NCBI RefSeq assembly: GCF_028640845.1
Contig: NC_080548.1
Coordinates: 20,847,821 to 20,911,820, forward strand
Source of the DNA: Ahaetulla prasina
Taxonomy: Eukaryota > Chordata > Lepidosauria > Squamata > Colubridae
Direction: 5' to 3'
DNA: 64,000 nucleotides
This document shows positions 22,271 to 34,705 of the stretch, in pieces. Made by a program: the position numbers and the translations under genes. How positions within the stretch are numbered: the first letter of the stretch is position 1; every line of letters starts with the position of its first letter. The notes beneath the pieces are model-generated. The model had not been told where the DNA came from. It worked only from the letters and a program-made list of their open reading frames with translations, and did not search any database.

Positions 22271-22394
22271 AAGAATTCAGCAAAGGGATAGCAGAACTGG
22301 GGGAAGAAAACAGACGTGGAGAAGTCAAGCGTGCCATGGCAAGACACAGCTGAACATCACAAAGAATCCAAGCAGGTCTGGAGAAACAGCAAAG

Positions 22395-23220
22395 TGAATG
22401 TAAGTGGGTATGTCTCATCTGGTGAAAAGAAGGACTGAGATGACATGATAGCAGTCTTCCAATATCTCAGGGGCTGCCACAAAGAAGAGGGAGTCAAACT
22501 ATTCTCCAAAGCACCTGAGGGCAGGACAAGAAGCAGTGGGTGGAAACTAATCAAGGAGAGAAGCAACCTAGAACTAAGGAGAAATTTCCTGACAGTTAGA
22601 ACAATTAATCAGTGGAACAACTTGCCTCCAGAAATTGTGAATGCTCCAACACTGGAAGTTTTTAAGAAGAGATCGGCTAACCATTTGTCTGAAATGATAT
22701 AGGGCAGTGATGGCTAACCTTTTTGCTGCCACGTGCCAAAAGTGGGGAGAGCGCAGGGGGGTTGCGTGCGCACGTGTCCACACCCATAATTCAATGCTCT
22801 CTGTGCTGCACCCCCTGCACATAAGCGCGCACCCCAATCATGCTCCCCCCTGCTTTTTGCACGTGATGGCAAAATGTTAGCGGTGGGACCAGAAGGCCCA
22901 TATTTTGTCCTCCCCAGGCTCCAGAGGCTTTCTTGGAGCCTGGGGAGGGTGAAAACGTACTTCCCCAACCCCCCAGAGGCCCTCTGGAGGCCGGAAATGG
23001 CCTGTTACTTGACTTCCGGTGGGCCCGGAAGGCCCGAAAATCAGGTGGCTGGCGCCTGCATGCACGCTGGAGCTGAGCTAGGGCAATGCTTGTGTGCCTA
23101 CAGATATGGCTCTGCATGCCACCTATGGCACGCATGCCATAGGTTCGCCATCATAGGTATAGGGTTTCCTGCCTAAGCAAGGAGTTGGACTAGAAGACCC
23201 CCAAGGTCCCTTCCAACTCT
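22395..23220 (+). mobile_element. CR1 LINE 3' end, interrupted by a hAT MITE
   Basis: Encodes 'MIAVFQYLRGCHKEEGVKLF' and 'RRNFLTVRTINQWNNLPPE'. The CR1 3' end is split at 22704/23157 by the hAT element and resumes as agggtttcctgcc...aaggtcccttccaactctgt, which passes into (ATTGT)n. Confidence 0.9.
22705..23156 (+). mobile_element. hAT MITE, GATGGCGAACC family, inside CR1
   Basis: Ends cagtgatggctaacc and ggttcgccatcatag. Flanks atataggg (22697-22704) and gtataggg (23157-23164) show an 8 bp duplication of CR1 sequence. A copy in the opposite orientation sits at the same CR1 position at 27395. Confidence 0.85.
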
Positions 23221-23345
23221 GTTTATTGTATTGTATTGTATTGTATTGTATTGTATTGTATTGTATTGTATTGTATTGTATTTGTATTGTATTCTATTGT
23301 ATTCTATTGTATTCTATTCTGTTCTATTATATTCTATTCTATTCA
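23221..23345. repeat. (ATTGT)n to (ATTCT)n array after CR1
   Basis: About 12 ATTGT units grade into ATTCT units directly after the CR1 3' end, suggesting growth from the LINE tail. Confidence 0.95.
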
Positions 23346-24531
<1,186 letters not shown>

Positions 24532-24539
24532 TTTTGCAT

Positions 24540-24742
24540 TGGGATGATATTCACTTACCTTCGCTACCAGTTTGCAAATGTGAGCACGCATGCGCCACCT
24601 CCACACATGCACAGGACCTTTTGTGAATGCGTAGATCATCAGAAATGGGATGTGATGACATCCGGGTGGGTGGGCGGAGCCTCCTGCAGCTGCCGCTACC
24701 GGTTTGCCCGAACCGGATAGAACTGCCTGAATACCATCACCC
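24540..24742. mobile_element. hAT MITE with perfect target duplication, 203 bp
   Basis: The 8 bp ttttgcat occurs on both sides (24532-24539, 24743-24750). Body motifs gctaccagtttgcaaatgtg and cgctaccggtttgc tie it to 26562-26719 and, more loosely, to the ACCGGT group. Confidence 0.8.
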
Positions 24743-24871
24743 TTTTGCATTCAATATTAATCTTTGGTGTAATTAAGGCCTTAGAACAAACACAATATTT
24801 TTAAAAAGCCAGCTCTGAACACTGCCAAAGTGTCACTTGGATGGTCCCTCGAAGAACGTTTTCCTATTTTA

Positions 24872-25143
24872 TTTTATTTTATTTTTTTATTTGCATTTAT
24901 ATCCCGCCCTTCTCCAAAGACGCAGGGCGGCTTACACTATGTCAAGCAATAGTCTTCATCCATTTGTATATTATATACAAAGTCAATTTATTGCCCCCAA
25001 CAATCTGAGTCTTCATTTTACCTACCTTATAAAGGATGGAAGGTTGAGTCAACCTTGGGCCTGGTGGGACTTGAACCTGCAGTAATTGCGAGTAGCTGCT
25101 GTTAATAACAGACTGCATTAGTCTGTTGAGCCACCAGAGGCCC
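24872..25143 (-). mobile_element. tRNA-derived SINE, family A
   Basis: Left L2-type tail (cccgcccttctccaaagacg), core, B-box region gacttgaacctgcag in reverse, and head end gagccaccagaggcccttg. Confidence 0.82.
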
Positions 25144-25162
25144 TTGAAAAGAAGGCTCAATC

Positions 25163-25505
25163 CAGGGGTGAAATGTAAAATTTGTTACTACCAGTTCTGT
25201 GGGCATGGCTTGGTGTGGTGAGGATAATGTGACTGGGTGGGCGTGGCCAATTTTTTTTAACTTTTAAAGGCATTTTTTCTACAACCTCTTTGGCTGAAGA
25301 GGTTGTAGAAAAAATGCTTTTAAAAGGCTCCTCTGACGATCCCAGCTGAGTTGCCTGATTGGCAGAGCCTTTTATTTTTTTAAAGTATTTTTTTTTTGCC
25401 TTTAAAAGAAAAAAAAAGCCTCTGACGATCAGGCAACTCAGCTGGGATCATCAAGGAGCCTTTTAAAAGCATTTTTTCTACAACCTCTTCGGCTGATAGG
25501 CAGAT
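25163..25505 (+). mobile_element. hAT foldback MITE with nested hairpins
   Basis: Left end caggggtgaaatgt. A first hairpin pairs attttttctacaacctctt with its complement around tggctga (25270-25325). A second, about 100 bp arm per side (25298-25495), pairs gatcccagctgagttgcctg with caggcaactcagctgggatc around an A/T-rich centre. The right end is missing. Confidence 0.7.
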
Positions 25506-26561
25506 CGTATTAGTGGATTTAAAATTATGAATTTAGTGGTCCCTGAGGTCCGAAAGGTTAAGGACCCCTATTTTAGCCATCAATAATCCAAGCTTGGAAA
25601 GAATGGTGAGAGTTATTTAATCTCAACAAATCAATTTAGAAGAAGACTTACTTGAAAGCGTCCAAATCAGATGATTTGACTACCCCAATCCTTCAGATCC
25701 ATGATATATACAGTCAGGGCATGGTATATATTTACAGTGATCTATGGCCAGCCAATCCCATATCCCAACACCTCAACATTCTATCTTCCTGCTACCTTGC
25801 TTGTCTTCTAAAAACAAGTGAAACGAAGCAGAAACGTGACGTCTATGTATCTAATTTAATATTCTACCTGGCTCCCTTGGCTGATTGATTTATGAAGCAT
25901 AAGATTAAGGACCAAAGCTGGTAAGAGGTAGTTTTAAATTGAATGAAACAGGAAAGAGGATTTATAATGATGACTTAGCAGCATGATGACTTAGCAGGAG
26001 TGGTGAGGAGGATCATGGAATGGTACCAATGAAGGGAGAAAAAAAAATGGGGGCAGTGGGACACAGAACCAAGTTCCAGTCTGTATGAATGAGAGGGGTG
26101 CTTCGTGGTTGCTTAAATAAGTTAGCATCCCACCTGCCAGGGATATTCCTTTGAGCTATTTTTCTGACTTTAAGTGAGCAATCAGAATTAGTTATGTAGG
26201 TATGGAAGCATTTAAATATAATAGATATAAAAGACAGTTGAACTAGTCTCTTCTTGCTTGGGGCTCCATAAAGCTACAAGGGGAAGGGGGTGGTGTTGAG
26301 AAAAATACTCCTTCAAAGTTGGTCCACAAACCAAGTCCCCTTCCCCTTCTAAAACTGGAAGCAAAATTATCAATCCCCTTCAGTACTTCCAAGTGGAGAA
26401 ACATTTTCTGCTGCTAACAGGGACTTTGTGGGAACAAGGGAGGAGGCCAGGGAACAAACTGGGAGGGGGGAAAAGGCACCATGACTCTGTCTTTGTAGAA
26501 CTGCATCACAGTGGCATTCAGTATTCTACCCGAGCATCTTGAAATTACAGCCGCATTTTAA
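25506..26561. other. single-copy sequence
   Basis: About 1 kb without a recognised repeat; no open frame worth calling. Confidence 0.5.
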
Positions 26562-26719
26562 CAGTGGTGGGATTCAGCTGGTTTTGTCCGGATCATGCAA
26601 ACTGGTAGCGGTGACTGCAAGAGGCTCTGCCTATCCGCTCGGACGTAATGCGCGACTACCGCGCACCAGTACGCTCACATTTGCAAACCGGTAGGGAAGG
26701 TAAGTGAATCCCACCTCTG
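26562..26719. mobile_element. hAT MITE, 158 bp
   Basis: Ends cagtggtgggattc and gaatcccacctctg. Flanks cattttaa and catttgag match at six of eight bases. Interior shares gcaaaccggtag with 24540-24742. Confidence 0.7.
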
Positions 26720-26769
26720 CATTTGAGTGGTGACAAATCATACTATCTTGTGCTGAAGTATCAGAAGAA

Positions 26770-27394
26770 AGAATGGGCTGGAGGCTAAAACATATGAAGA
26801 ATGGTTGTGGGAATTGGGCATGCCTAGTTTAATTTTAATGAGAAGGACTAGGGGTGACATGGTAGCAGTCTTCCAATATCTAAGGGGCTGCCACAAAGAA
26901 GAGGGGGTGGGGTGTTAAACCTATTCTTCAAAACACTTGAAGGCAGGAATGGATGGAAACTAATGAAGGAGAGAAGCAATCTGGAAGTATTTTTTAATTT
27001 TTATTTACATTTATATCCCGCCCTTCTCCGAAGACTCAGGGCGGCTTACACTATGTTAGCAATAGTCTTCATCCTATTTGTATATTTATATACAAAGTCA
27101 ACTTTATTGCCCCCAACAATCTGGGTCCTCATTTTACCTACCTTATAAAGGATGGAAGGCTGAGTCAACCTTGGGCCTGGTGGGACTAGAACCTGCAGTA
27201 ATTGCAGGCAGCTGCTGTTAATAACAGACTGCATTAGCAGTCTGAGCCACAGAGGCCCCCTTCTGTAGAAATCTGAAAGTGAGAACAGGTAGCACAATCA
27301 GTGAAATGGCTCGCCCCCAAGAAGCTGTGGGTAGTCCAACACTGGAGGTTTCTAAGAAGAGATTGGACAACCATTTGTTTAAAATGGTATAGGG
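26770..27394 (+). mobile_element. CR1 LINE 3' end split by a SINE
   Basis: CR1 sequence from ggctggaggctaaaacatat to ccatttgtttaaaatggtat, with a minus-strand SINE (26985-27259) in the middle. Its 3' terminus is cut at 27394 by a hAT element, so at least two younger insertions hit it. Confidence 0.85.
26985..27259 (-). mobile_element. tRNA-derived SINE, family A, inside CR1
   Basis: L2-type tail at left (cccgcccttctccgaagact), tRNA head at right (gtctgagccacagaggcccc). Well conserved, so probably young. Confidence 0.85.
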
Positions 27395-27815
27395 CTGTGA
27401 TGGCGAACCTATGGCAGGTGTGCCACAGGTGGCATGCAGAGCCATATCAGTGGGCGCGCGAGCGTTGCCCTAGTTCAGCTCCGGCACGCATGCGCGCACC
27501 AGCCACCTGATTTTCAGGCCTTCCGGGCCCACCGGAAGTCAGGAAACAGGCTGTTTCCGGCCTCCAGAGGGCCTCCGGGGGGGGGCTGAGGAAGGCCGTT
27601 TCTGCCCTCCCCAGGCTCCTAGAAAGGCTCTGGAGCCTGGGGAGAGGAAAAAACAGGCCTACCGGACCCAGCTGGCCATCACATGCCAAAAGCAGGGGGA
27701 CAGTGGGGAAGGTTCTGCTCACAGGCGTGGGGGGTAGGGCGCATTGAATTATGGGTGTGGGCACACTCACATGTGACACTCCCTGCGTTCCCCCTGCTTT
27801 TGGCACACAATGGAC
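27395..27815 (-). mobile_element. hAT MITE, GATGGCGAACC family, at the same CR1 site
   Basis: Starts ctgtgatggcgaacctatgg right after CR1 gtataggg (27387-27394). Its left half is the reverse complement of the right half of 22705-23156, so orientation is opposite. The right terminus is missing near gcttttggcacacaatgg. Confidence 0.8.
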
Positions 27816-28585
27816 TTATTCCATATTACCCCACAGGGCAGGACTAGAACCAATTATTTAGAATGACAAAGAAAGAGGTTCAGGCTAGACATCAATAGGG
27901 ATTTTCTGATGGAATGAATTATTAGACAATAGAACTGGAATTGTCTGGATTATCAGACAATGGAACAATTGCACATAAAGGGGCGCATTCTCCAAGAGAA
28001 ACTGGATGGTTCATGGCCATTGGAGCATCTTCCCGAGATTCTTTAGTGGATTTGGCACTGAGCAAGGAATTGGATTAGGTGAGCTTCATGGTGCTTTCCA
28101 ACTACATGATAAACCTGACAGTAGATCTGTATCTTTTGTAAACCATTAAATGTGGCAGATGGCAAATCCTTCACAACAACTGCCCTTTGTGGAAAGTATG
28201 ATATAATGCCACTGGGTACGGGCAAGCAAAGAAGGGACAACACAACCTTCCCATTTGCATTTTACAAAAGAACTCAGCCACTGAGTTCCAAAAGAGGATG
28301 GCAAAATTAGCGAATCCTCTCTCCGGCTATATTACAATTTCCCCAATATGCTCCAGAATGGCTTTGCGTTCAGAGAAAGCAGAATGGCATCTGGCAGCAA
28401 GGAACTGGAAGAAGCGCCAAAGAGTTGGGCATGCATATTGCAGCTCAGAAATTAGGCACCAAGTGACTATGCCCCAATGATCCAAGTATGGTATAACGGA
28501 TTCTCATTCTTAGATAGTGACCAAGGATTGGGGTCAGCATGTGCATTGATTGGTCTGTGCTGTAGCCATGCCAAAGCAATGGCAA
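27816..28585. other. single-copy sequence
   Basis: No repeat or gene recognised. Confidence 0.45.
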
Positions 28586-29281
28586 AGAATAGAATAGAAT
28601 AGAATAGAATAGAATAGAATAGAATAGAATAGAATAGAATAGAATAGAGGAATGAATTTAGGATAGGATAGGATAGGATAGGATAGGATAGGATAGGACA
28701 GGATAGAGGAATGAATTTAGAATAGAATAGAATAGAATAGAATAGAATAGAATGGAATGGAATGGAATAGAGGAATGAATTTAGCATAGAATAGGATAGG
28801 ATAGGATAGGATAGGATAGAATAGAATAGAATAGAATAGAATAGAATAGAATAGAATAGAATAGAGGAATGAATTTAGGATAGAATAGAATAGAATAGAA
28901 TAGAATAGAATAGAATAGAATAGAATAGAATAGAATAGAATAGAATAGAATAGAATAGAGGAATGAATTTAGGATAGGATAGGATAGGATAGGATAGGAT
29001 AGGATAGGATAGGACAGGATAGAGGAATGAATTTAGAATAGAATAGAATAGAATAGAATAGAATAGAATAGAATAGAATGGAATGGAATGGAATAGAGGA
29101 ATGAATTTAGCATAGAATAGGATAGGATAGGATAGGATAGGATAGAATAGAATAGAATAGAATAGAATAGAATAGAATAGAATAGAATAGAATAGAATAG
29201 AGGAATGAATTTAGGATAGAATAGAATAGAATAGAATAGAATAGAATAGAATAGAATAGAATAGAATAGAATAGAATAGAA
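28586..29281. repeat. higher-order AGAAT/AGGAT satellite-like array
   Basis: Pentamers AGAAT, AGGAT and GGAAT form homogeneous blocks divided by the spacer aggaatgaattta, found at about 28650, 28710, 28773, 28866, 28960, 29025, 29100 and 29203. The order of blocks after spacers 1-4 repeats after spacers 5-8, a 310-340 bp higher-order unit. Confidence 0.95.
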
Positions 29282-29375
29282 TTCTTTATTGGCCAAGTGT
29301 GATTGGACACAAGGAATTTGTCTTGGTGCATACGCTCTCGGTGTACATAAAATAAAAAATACATTCGTCAAGAAT
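29275..29375 (-). mobile_element. Rex1-like LINE 3' tail
   Basis: Reads attctttattggccaagtgt, then 'aatttgtcttggtgcat' and 'gtgtacataaaata', the complement of the 3' end at 56640-56716. The AGAAT array starts at its terminus. Confidence 0.75.
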
Positions 29376-29754
29376 AACTGAACTGCACGGATGTCCTGCA
29401 AGTGGTTTATCCAAATCTTACAACTGGAATGGAGCTGTGAGATGCATTTCAAGTTTCTTTGTCAGTCATTCTTTTTCTTTCTCACTTGGTTCTCACTCCT
29501 TGACTCTCAAGAAAAGCGTCTACGATACTTATCTCATGCCAACAAAATGTACCATTCTCAAGACATACTTGTATTATGCCAATGTCATCTCCTTCAATGA
29601 CACTTTCAGCTACTACTTAGTGTTAAGTGCATTTTAACCTGTTCTTAAAATGGGCAGCTTCTTAGAGCTCATTGGGTATCTCTTTCACTGTGTTCTGCAT
29701 TTAATACTTTCAGAGCTGGTACACAACTGAGTTGCTCTGAATTAGATTAAAATG
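29376..29754. other. single-copy sequence
   Basis: No gene or repeat recognised. Confidence 0.45.
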
Positions 29755-29928
29755 GGACGGAACAGAACAGAATGGAATGGAACGGAACAGAACAGAACAG
29801 AACGGCAGGGCAGGGCAGGGTAGAATAGGAATAGGAATAGGAATAGGAATAGGAATAGGAATAGGAATAGGAATAGGAATAGGAATAGGAATAGGAATAG
29901 GAATAGGAATAGGAATAGGAATAGAATA
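29755..29928. repeat. (AGGAAT)n array with GGAAC-type lead-in
   Basis: A run of GGAAC/GGAAT/AGAAC pentamers and GGCAG units passes into about 18 AGGAAT hexamers. Confidence 0.95.
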
Positions 29929-29929
29929 G

Positions 29930-30170
29930 AGTTCCTTGTTTAATGACCACTCATTCAACAACCATTCAAAACTGCAACAGCAGTGAATGAGTGGTATTTG
30001 TCACCGGTCCTCAAAGTTCTGGCCACTGCAGCAGCAAACACACCCACACCCGCCCAGTCATATATGATCACAATTTGCAATATTCCATGCAATATTGACA
30101 GGCAAAGTCTGTGGGGAAACCAGCAGGTAGTCAGAAGTCGTAGTCATGTGAGAGTCTATAAATAAAATTG
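29930..30170 (+). mobile_element. fragment of the DNA-transposon-like repeat seen at 2180
   Basis: Contains ccttgtttaatgaccactca, 'tatgatcacaatttgcaat' and 'aggcaaagtctgtggggaaa', motifs of the same squamate repeat. Degraded. Confidence 0.45.
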
Positions 30171-30508
30171 ATAGAATTTCAATAAAATAAAATAAAACCC
30201 TCCTCTCCTTCTCCACTTCTTTTTTTCTCTTGGGTTCCCATTATCTAATCGGTTTCCATGTAGCATATTCAAATATACATCAAGTAATGACACAAATTAG
30301 CCATCACTTGTTCTCAGTGAATAAATAAGGTAATTCAATGCTAATGGGGGGGGGGATGGATTGGCAGCCTGAGCAAAAAAAACAGATCACACACATAATT
30401 TTCTGCTAAATGTAAGGAGGGGTATTAGGGATATTTGCATGGGGGCTTCCTCTCTGACCTCCATTCCATGCTAAAATTCATGGGGAAATTGCAGCCGAAA
30501 GTCCCCTT
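30171..30508. other. single-copy sequence
   Basis: Short AAAAT runs at 30180; nothing else. Confidence 0.4.
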
Positions 30509-30913
30509 ATAATAATAAAAACCTTTATTGTCACTGCACAACATATGTACAATGAGATTGGTGGAGCTCCCTCAGTGCACTTCCTCCCCCAACAACTCAC
30601 AGTGAAGGCAGAAAATCCCTAACCCAATAAATCATATTGACAAAACACCCAGTCCTATTGCACCAGTGTGAACAGGTTACCCGTTGCACTGGCCCTGCAA
30701 GTCTATCGTACTACGTAGTTATGATGTTATTTCGCATTCAGGAGTTTTGACAGCCCACGGATAAAAACTGTTCTTCAGCTTGTTTGTGCGGCTGGCTATG
30801 CTTCTATATCTCCTTCCCGATGGTAGGAGAGTAAAGAAGTGCTGACCAGGGTGTGAGTCGTCCCTGAGGATTTTCCTCACTCTCCTACTCTTCTCGGTGT
30901 ATTCTCCGTGCAT
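30509..30913 (-). mobile_element. Rex1-like LINE 3' end, second subtype
   Basis: A 64 aa minus-strand frame (30913-30719) holds 'LLPSGRRYRSIASRTNKLKN', the motif near the C-terminus of Rex1/Babar-type ORF2. The 3' region reads taaaaacctttattgtcact in reverse. Its end differs from the subtype at 55612. Confidence 0.75.
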
Positions 30914-31172
30914 TTTTTTAAAATTTGAATTTATATCCCGCCCTTCTCCGAAGATTCAGGGCGGCTTACATTGTGTTAAGCAATAGTCTTCATCCATTTG
31001 TATATTATACAAAGTCAACTTTTATTGCCCCCAACAATCTGGGTCCTCATTTTACCTACCTTATAAAGGATGGAAGGCTGAGTCAACCTTGGGCCTGGTG
31101 GGACTTGAACCTGCAGTAATTGCAAGCAGCTGTGTTAATAACAGACTGCTTAGTCTGTTGAGCCACCAGAGG
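30914..31172 (-). mobile_element. tRNA-derived SINE, family A
   Basis: L2-type tail (cccgcccttctccgaagatt), core, and head end gagccaccagaggcattg. It abuts the Rex1 fragment. Confidence 0.82.
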
Positions 31173-31829
31173 CATTGCCCCAGAGTGGAGAATCCGGAAG
31201 GACAGGTTTGGTTCTTGCTCTCCATGCCAAGAGGGGCAGTGAGAAAAATGCTGGAAGGTGGTTAACCTGCTTTCCTCCTCTCCCCCTTGACTCAAATGCT
31301 GAGACCACAAGCATGTACAATGTCCGTACGGGACCCTTATCGTGGGAAATCAGTGTTGAGATGTTGACCCTGAATACGAAGGCTTTCCATCTACCACAGC
31401 TTTTCATCACACTTAATGTAGCAGCTGATAGTCTGTGTGCTCATATAAATGTCTAATCCGTCTTTGGATCTTGCTAAGCTCCTTGCCAATGGAGCATTAT
31501 TAATCATAAATTCCTCATACTTCACCTCAACCAAGAACTAAGCAGTCAGTGACTAATTAACCCTCCAGCAGCCTGCAGAGAAGAAAGCAATTAGTCTTCC
31601 TGATATACAGGAGGTGGTGGTGGGGGAGAGAGGCATGAGATACTGAAATGCGGTGACGTTCAGAAGCGTATTCATGGTCAAATTCCTCTTTTTCTTTGTG
31701 CAGTCAATGTGCATTTGCTATTCATTTGTCCATACATTTCTTTTCTCAAGGTTACAATACCTCGGGGAGAAATTCAGTTGTACACACGTTTAGGACATCT
31801 CTATACAGAAGGCTTAAACAATCCTTTCC
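31173..31829. other. single-copy sequence, possible conserved non-coding element
   Basis: 31440-31600 is non-repetitive and rich in homeodomain-type cores (gcattattaatcataaatt, gactaattaacc). No gene recognised. Confidence 0.35.
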
Positions 31830-31837
31830 ATCTAGAC

Positions 31838-32264
31838 CAGTGTTGGCGAACCTTTTCGGCACCAAGTGCCAAAGCGAGAGCACATGGGTAGTGAAGCGCC
31901 CGAAACTGGAAGACCAGCTCCATGTGTGCATGCGTATGCTGGGAAGTTGAGTTTCGGGTTTCCAGCATGTGCATGCACGTCGGTCACCTGGTCTTCCTGT
32001 TTCTGGTGCGCATACGCACTTGAAGATCAGCTGGCCAGCGCGCATATGCATGCTGCAAACTGGAAGCTCAGCTTCCCATCATATGCATATATGCCAGGGA
32101 GCTGCAACTTCTGGTTTCCGGTGTTCCTGTGTGCGCGAAGACCAGCTGGCCGGCGTGCATGTGCGCACCAGAACCCAGAAGAGCAACAGGTGACGGCTGG
32201 AGTGCCCGGGGAGATGGCTTTGCGTGCCAGTTCTGGAACGCGTAACATAGGTTTGCCATCACAG
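31838..32264. mobile_element. hAT MITE, GATGGCGAACC family, 427 bp
   Basis: Ends cagtgttggcgaacc and ggtttgccatcacag; flanks atctagac (31830-31837) and atctaagac (from 32265) agree apart from one inserted base. CpG-rich interior. Confidence 0.8.
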
Positions 32265-32618
32265 ATCTAAGACAATTCAATTAAATGTAGAGAGACAGGA
32301 CAGTGGGAAAATTTCATTTTATTTTTAGTCCAAGACTGATTCCCAGGATCTTTTGAGGAAATGAGCGCCACAACAGGTGATCTGCGACAAACCAGTGACA
32401 ATATGAAAACCAAAAACCAGGATTTTGTTTACCAAAAAAGGCAAAATGTCTGTTAGACTACAGCTGAACTGAAAAATCCGTTTGCTAGATGTTTGGCTCA
32501 GAATCGTAGTAGAAAGATAAAAGGGAGGGAAAATGAAAGAAGAGGGAAAGTTTATAAAGGTGAACATTTTTAGGTCTTTTTGCTGAGGCGGTAGATATGT
32601 TGGCTAATGGACCATTTT
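32265..32618. other. single-copy sequence
   Basis: Nothing recognised. Confidence 0.4.
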
Positions 32619-32626
32619 GATTCAAC

Positions 32627-32908
32627 CAGTAGTGAAATCCAATTTTTTTTTTACTACCGGTTCTGTGGGCGTGGCTTGGTGGGTGTGGTGTGGTGTGGCT
32701 TGTTGGCTGTGGCTTGGTTGGGGTGGCAGGGGAAGGATACTGCAAAATCTCCTTTCCCACCCCACTCCAGGGGAAGAATACTGCAAAATTCCCATTCCCA
32801 ACCCACTCTGGGGCCACCAGAGGTGGTATTTTCCAATTCTCTGAACTACTCAAAATTTCTGCTACCGGTTCTCCAGAACCTGTCAGAACCTGCTGGATTG
32901 CACCCCTG
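32627..32908. mobile_element. hAT MITE, ACCGGT family
   Basis: Ends cagtagtgaaatcc and ggattgcacccctg; flanks gattcaac (32619-32626) and gattcaat (32909-32916) differ by one base. Internal box ggggaaggatactgcaaaat occurs twice with changes. Confidence 0.88.
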
Positions 32909-33089
32909 GATTCAATTCTAGATCTAAATTAGGCAACAGTACAGTTCAGACAATAATTAACTAGGTTAGCCCTGCAGAATGAGGAATATTGAAGTAATTA
33001 ATAATCAGGACATACCAATGCAGTTTCAAAATGCTGTATTATTTCAACAAAGACAAAAAATGCAGCACAACACAACCAGGCCTCTAAGG

Positions 33090-33202
33090 CAGAGGTCTTC
33101 AAACTTGGCAGCTTTAAGACTTGTGGACTTCAACTCCCAGAATTCTCCATTCTGGGAGTAGAAGTCCACAAGTCTTAAAGCTGCCAAGTTTGAAGACCTC
33201 TG
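33090..33202. mobile_element. palindromic hAT MITE, 113 bp
   Basis: The arms are nearly perfect complements from cagaggtcttcaaacttggc to its mirror, meeting at cagaattctccattctggg. Flanks ctctaagg / cactaagg are the 8 bp duplication with central TA. Confidence 0.88.
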
Positions 33203-33210
33203 CACTAAGG

Positions 33211-33492
33211 CAAGGGCACTCCAACATTTTGGTGCCATGAATTGCTAGTATCTATATGCTACTAAAACTTTAGTGTCTGTAACCTTTTACTAGACAAAAC
33301 AGTGCACCATAGGGCAATACTTTTTGAACCAAAATACCTTGAATGGGCTAACTTACAGAATGCGTCCAAAATCAGGGACCCATGACTCCCAAGGGATTGA
33401 AATTGGGCAAATTTGTGGTGGCTTCAGTGCCATACCACAATCATGTCTCCTACCTCTGGAAGATGGATAGATTTGTCCCACCATTGGAGGCC
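33211..33492. other. single-copy sequence
   Basis: The plus-strand frame 33382-33669 begins here but only its part inside the following LTR has relatives, so I do not call a gene. Confidence 0.4.
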
Positions 33493-33497
33493 AGAGG

Positions 33498-34010
33498 TGT
33501 TGTGATCCGCCAGCGGCCTGTGGAGCTGGAAACGGAGTTGGACAGCGATGCGGCTGAAGAAGAACATGGGCCAGTCCTGGAGGCTGGAGGAGCCTGTTCC
33601 AAACGCACGCATGAGAAGAGCTGCCAGAAGGCAAGAGCAGCTAAAGTTAAGAGGACGACTCTGGAGTAGGGCCAAGAGATGATTGTCTCCTCCCATAAGG
33701 CTTAAAAGACCAGCAACGGCTCTTGGGCTCTTTGTCGGAAAACAACGTTGATAGAATTGCTCTTTGTCTTGCTACATTTATTTCTTGTCGGTGTCTTCTG
33801 CTTCTGAACTTTTGCCAAGAAAAGCCTTTGGCAGTTTGGCTAATTAGACCAAGGTTGGTGATAAGACTGAAGACTTGTGTTATGAAGAATTTGTTTTGAT
33901 TTAGTTTGGACTATGCTGAGAATGAGTTAATTCTCAGCTGTTCTAATAAAGTCTGTTTGTTTTTGAACTGATTGCATCTACTACTACCTACTTGGGCCTG
34001 GGTCACAACA
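33498..34010 (+). mobile_element. solo LTR, family 1, 513 bp
   Basis: tgttgtgatc ... ggtcacaaca gives inverted termini, and agagg flanks both sides perfectly (33493-33497, 34011-34015). From base 5 (gtg) a frame runs about 56 codons to 33669 with an acidic DSDAAEEE motif, then stops before a cttaaaag TATA-like box. An ataaag polyadenylation signal lies near 33944. No internal retroviral sequence remains. Confidence 0.9.
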
Positions 34011-34015
34011 AGAGG

Positions 34016-34705
34016 CTGTTCAGTCATGATCAAGCCAAAAGGAAGACTAAGGTTGCTCTTGGTCCCACTGGGGGATTTTTTTTTGGTTTTTTTTTACTTT
34101 TGGTCATTCTGTTTCTCTGTTTAGGTAGTTGTTACTTAAATTGTTCTCTGTAATGATGACCCAATGGTTGTCTAGTTCAATAAGATTCTTCCTTTTCACA
34201 ATTTGAGAAATAGCTTTGCGATCCCTACTGAATGTGGATGGTGAAAGTATCAGTGCTTAGAGCAAATTGTTTCCTTATCTAACTCCCTCATCTTCCTCCT
34301 TAATGTTGCTGATACGTTCCAAAGAACGTTTAAGACTTTACTTAAAAGCCAACAGCTGCAATTCTTAACTCACTTGGCCTCATTTTTGCTTAGAATTGGA
34401 TATGTACCATTTTAGGCCCACAGTCCTGCTGAAATAGTCACATACCCTTGTATAAAAATTGGGAGAAATGTTCTCCTTAAACCGCAATTATGGCCCATCA
34501 AGTTGTATTAAAAAAATAATCAATATAAGTTAAATTCTTCATTAGGTTCTTAAGTCCTAGCATTTTCAATACAATTAGTGCCTAAGCTATAAACTCATTT
34601 TTCCCCAACGTGCCTGCAAAGGCTGGCTGTCCACAAACCTTGGAGCATTATTCTGTCAAGGTTTTGCCTTTCCCAGTCATAAACAGTCCAATCTCTTTTA
34701 TATAT
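34016..34705. other. single-copy sequence
   Basis: AT-rich, with a T run at 34077-34094; no gene or repeat family seen. Confidence 0.45.

Noticed and set aside
28467..29452. Long minus-strand frames rich in SILFY repeats (up to 139 aa)
   Set aside because: They are translations of the AGAAT/AGGAT array in all frames, without complexity or domain.
33382..33669. 95 aa plus-strand host gene crossing into the LTR
   Set aside because: Only the part after 33498 has relatives, and all of these are LTRs. The upstream part is open by chance.
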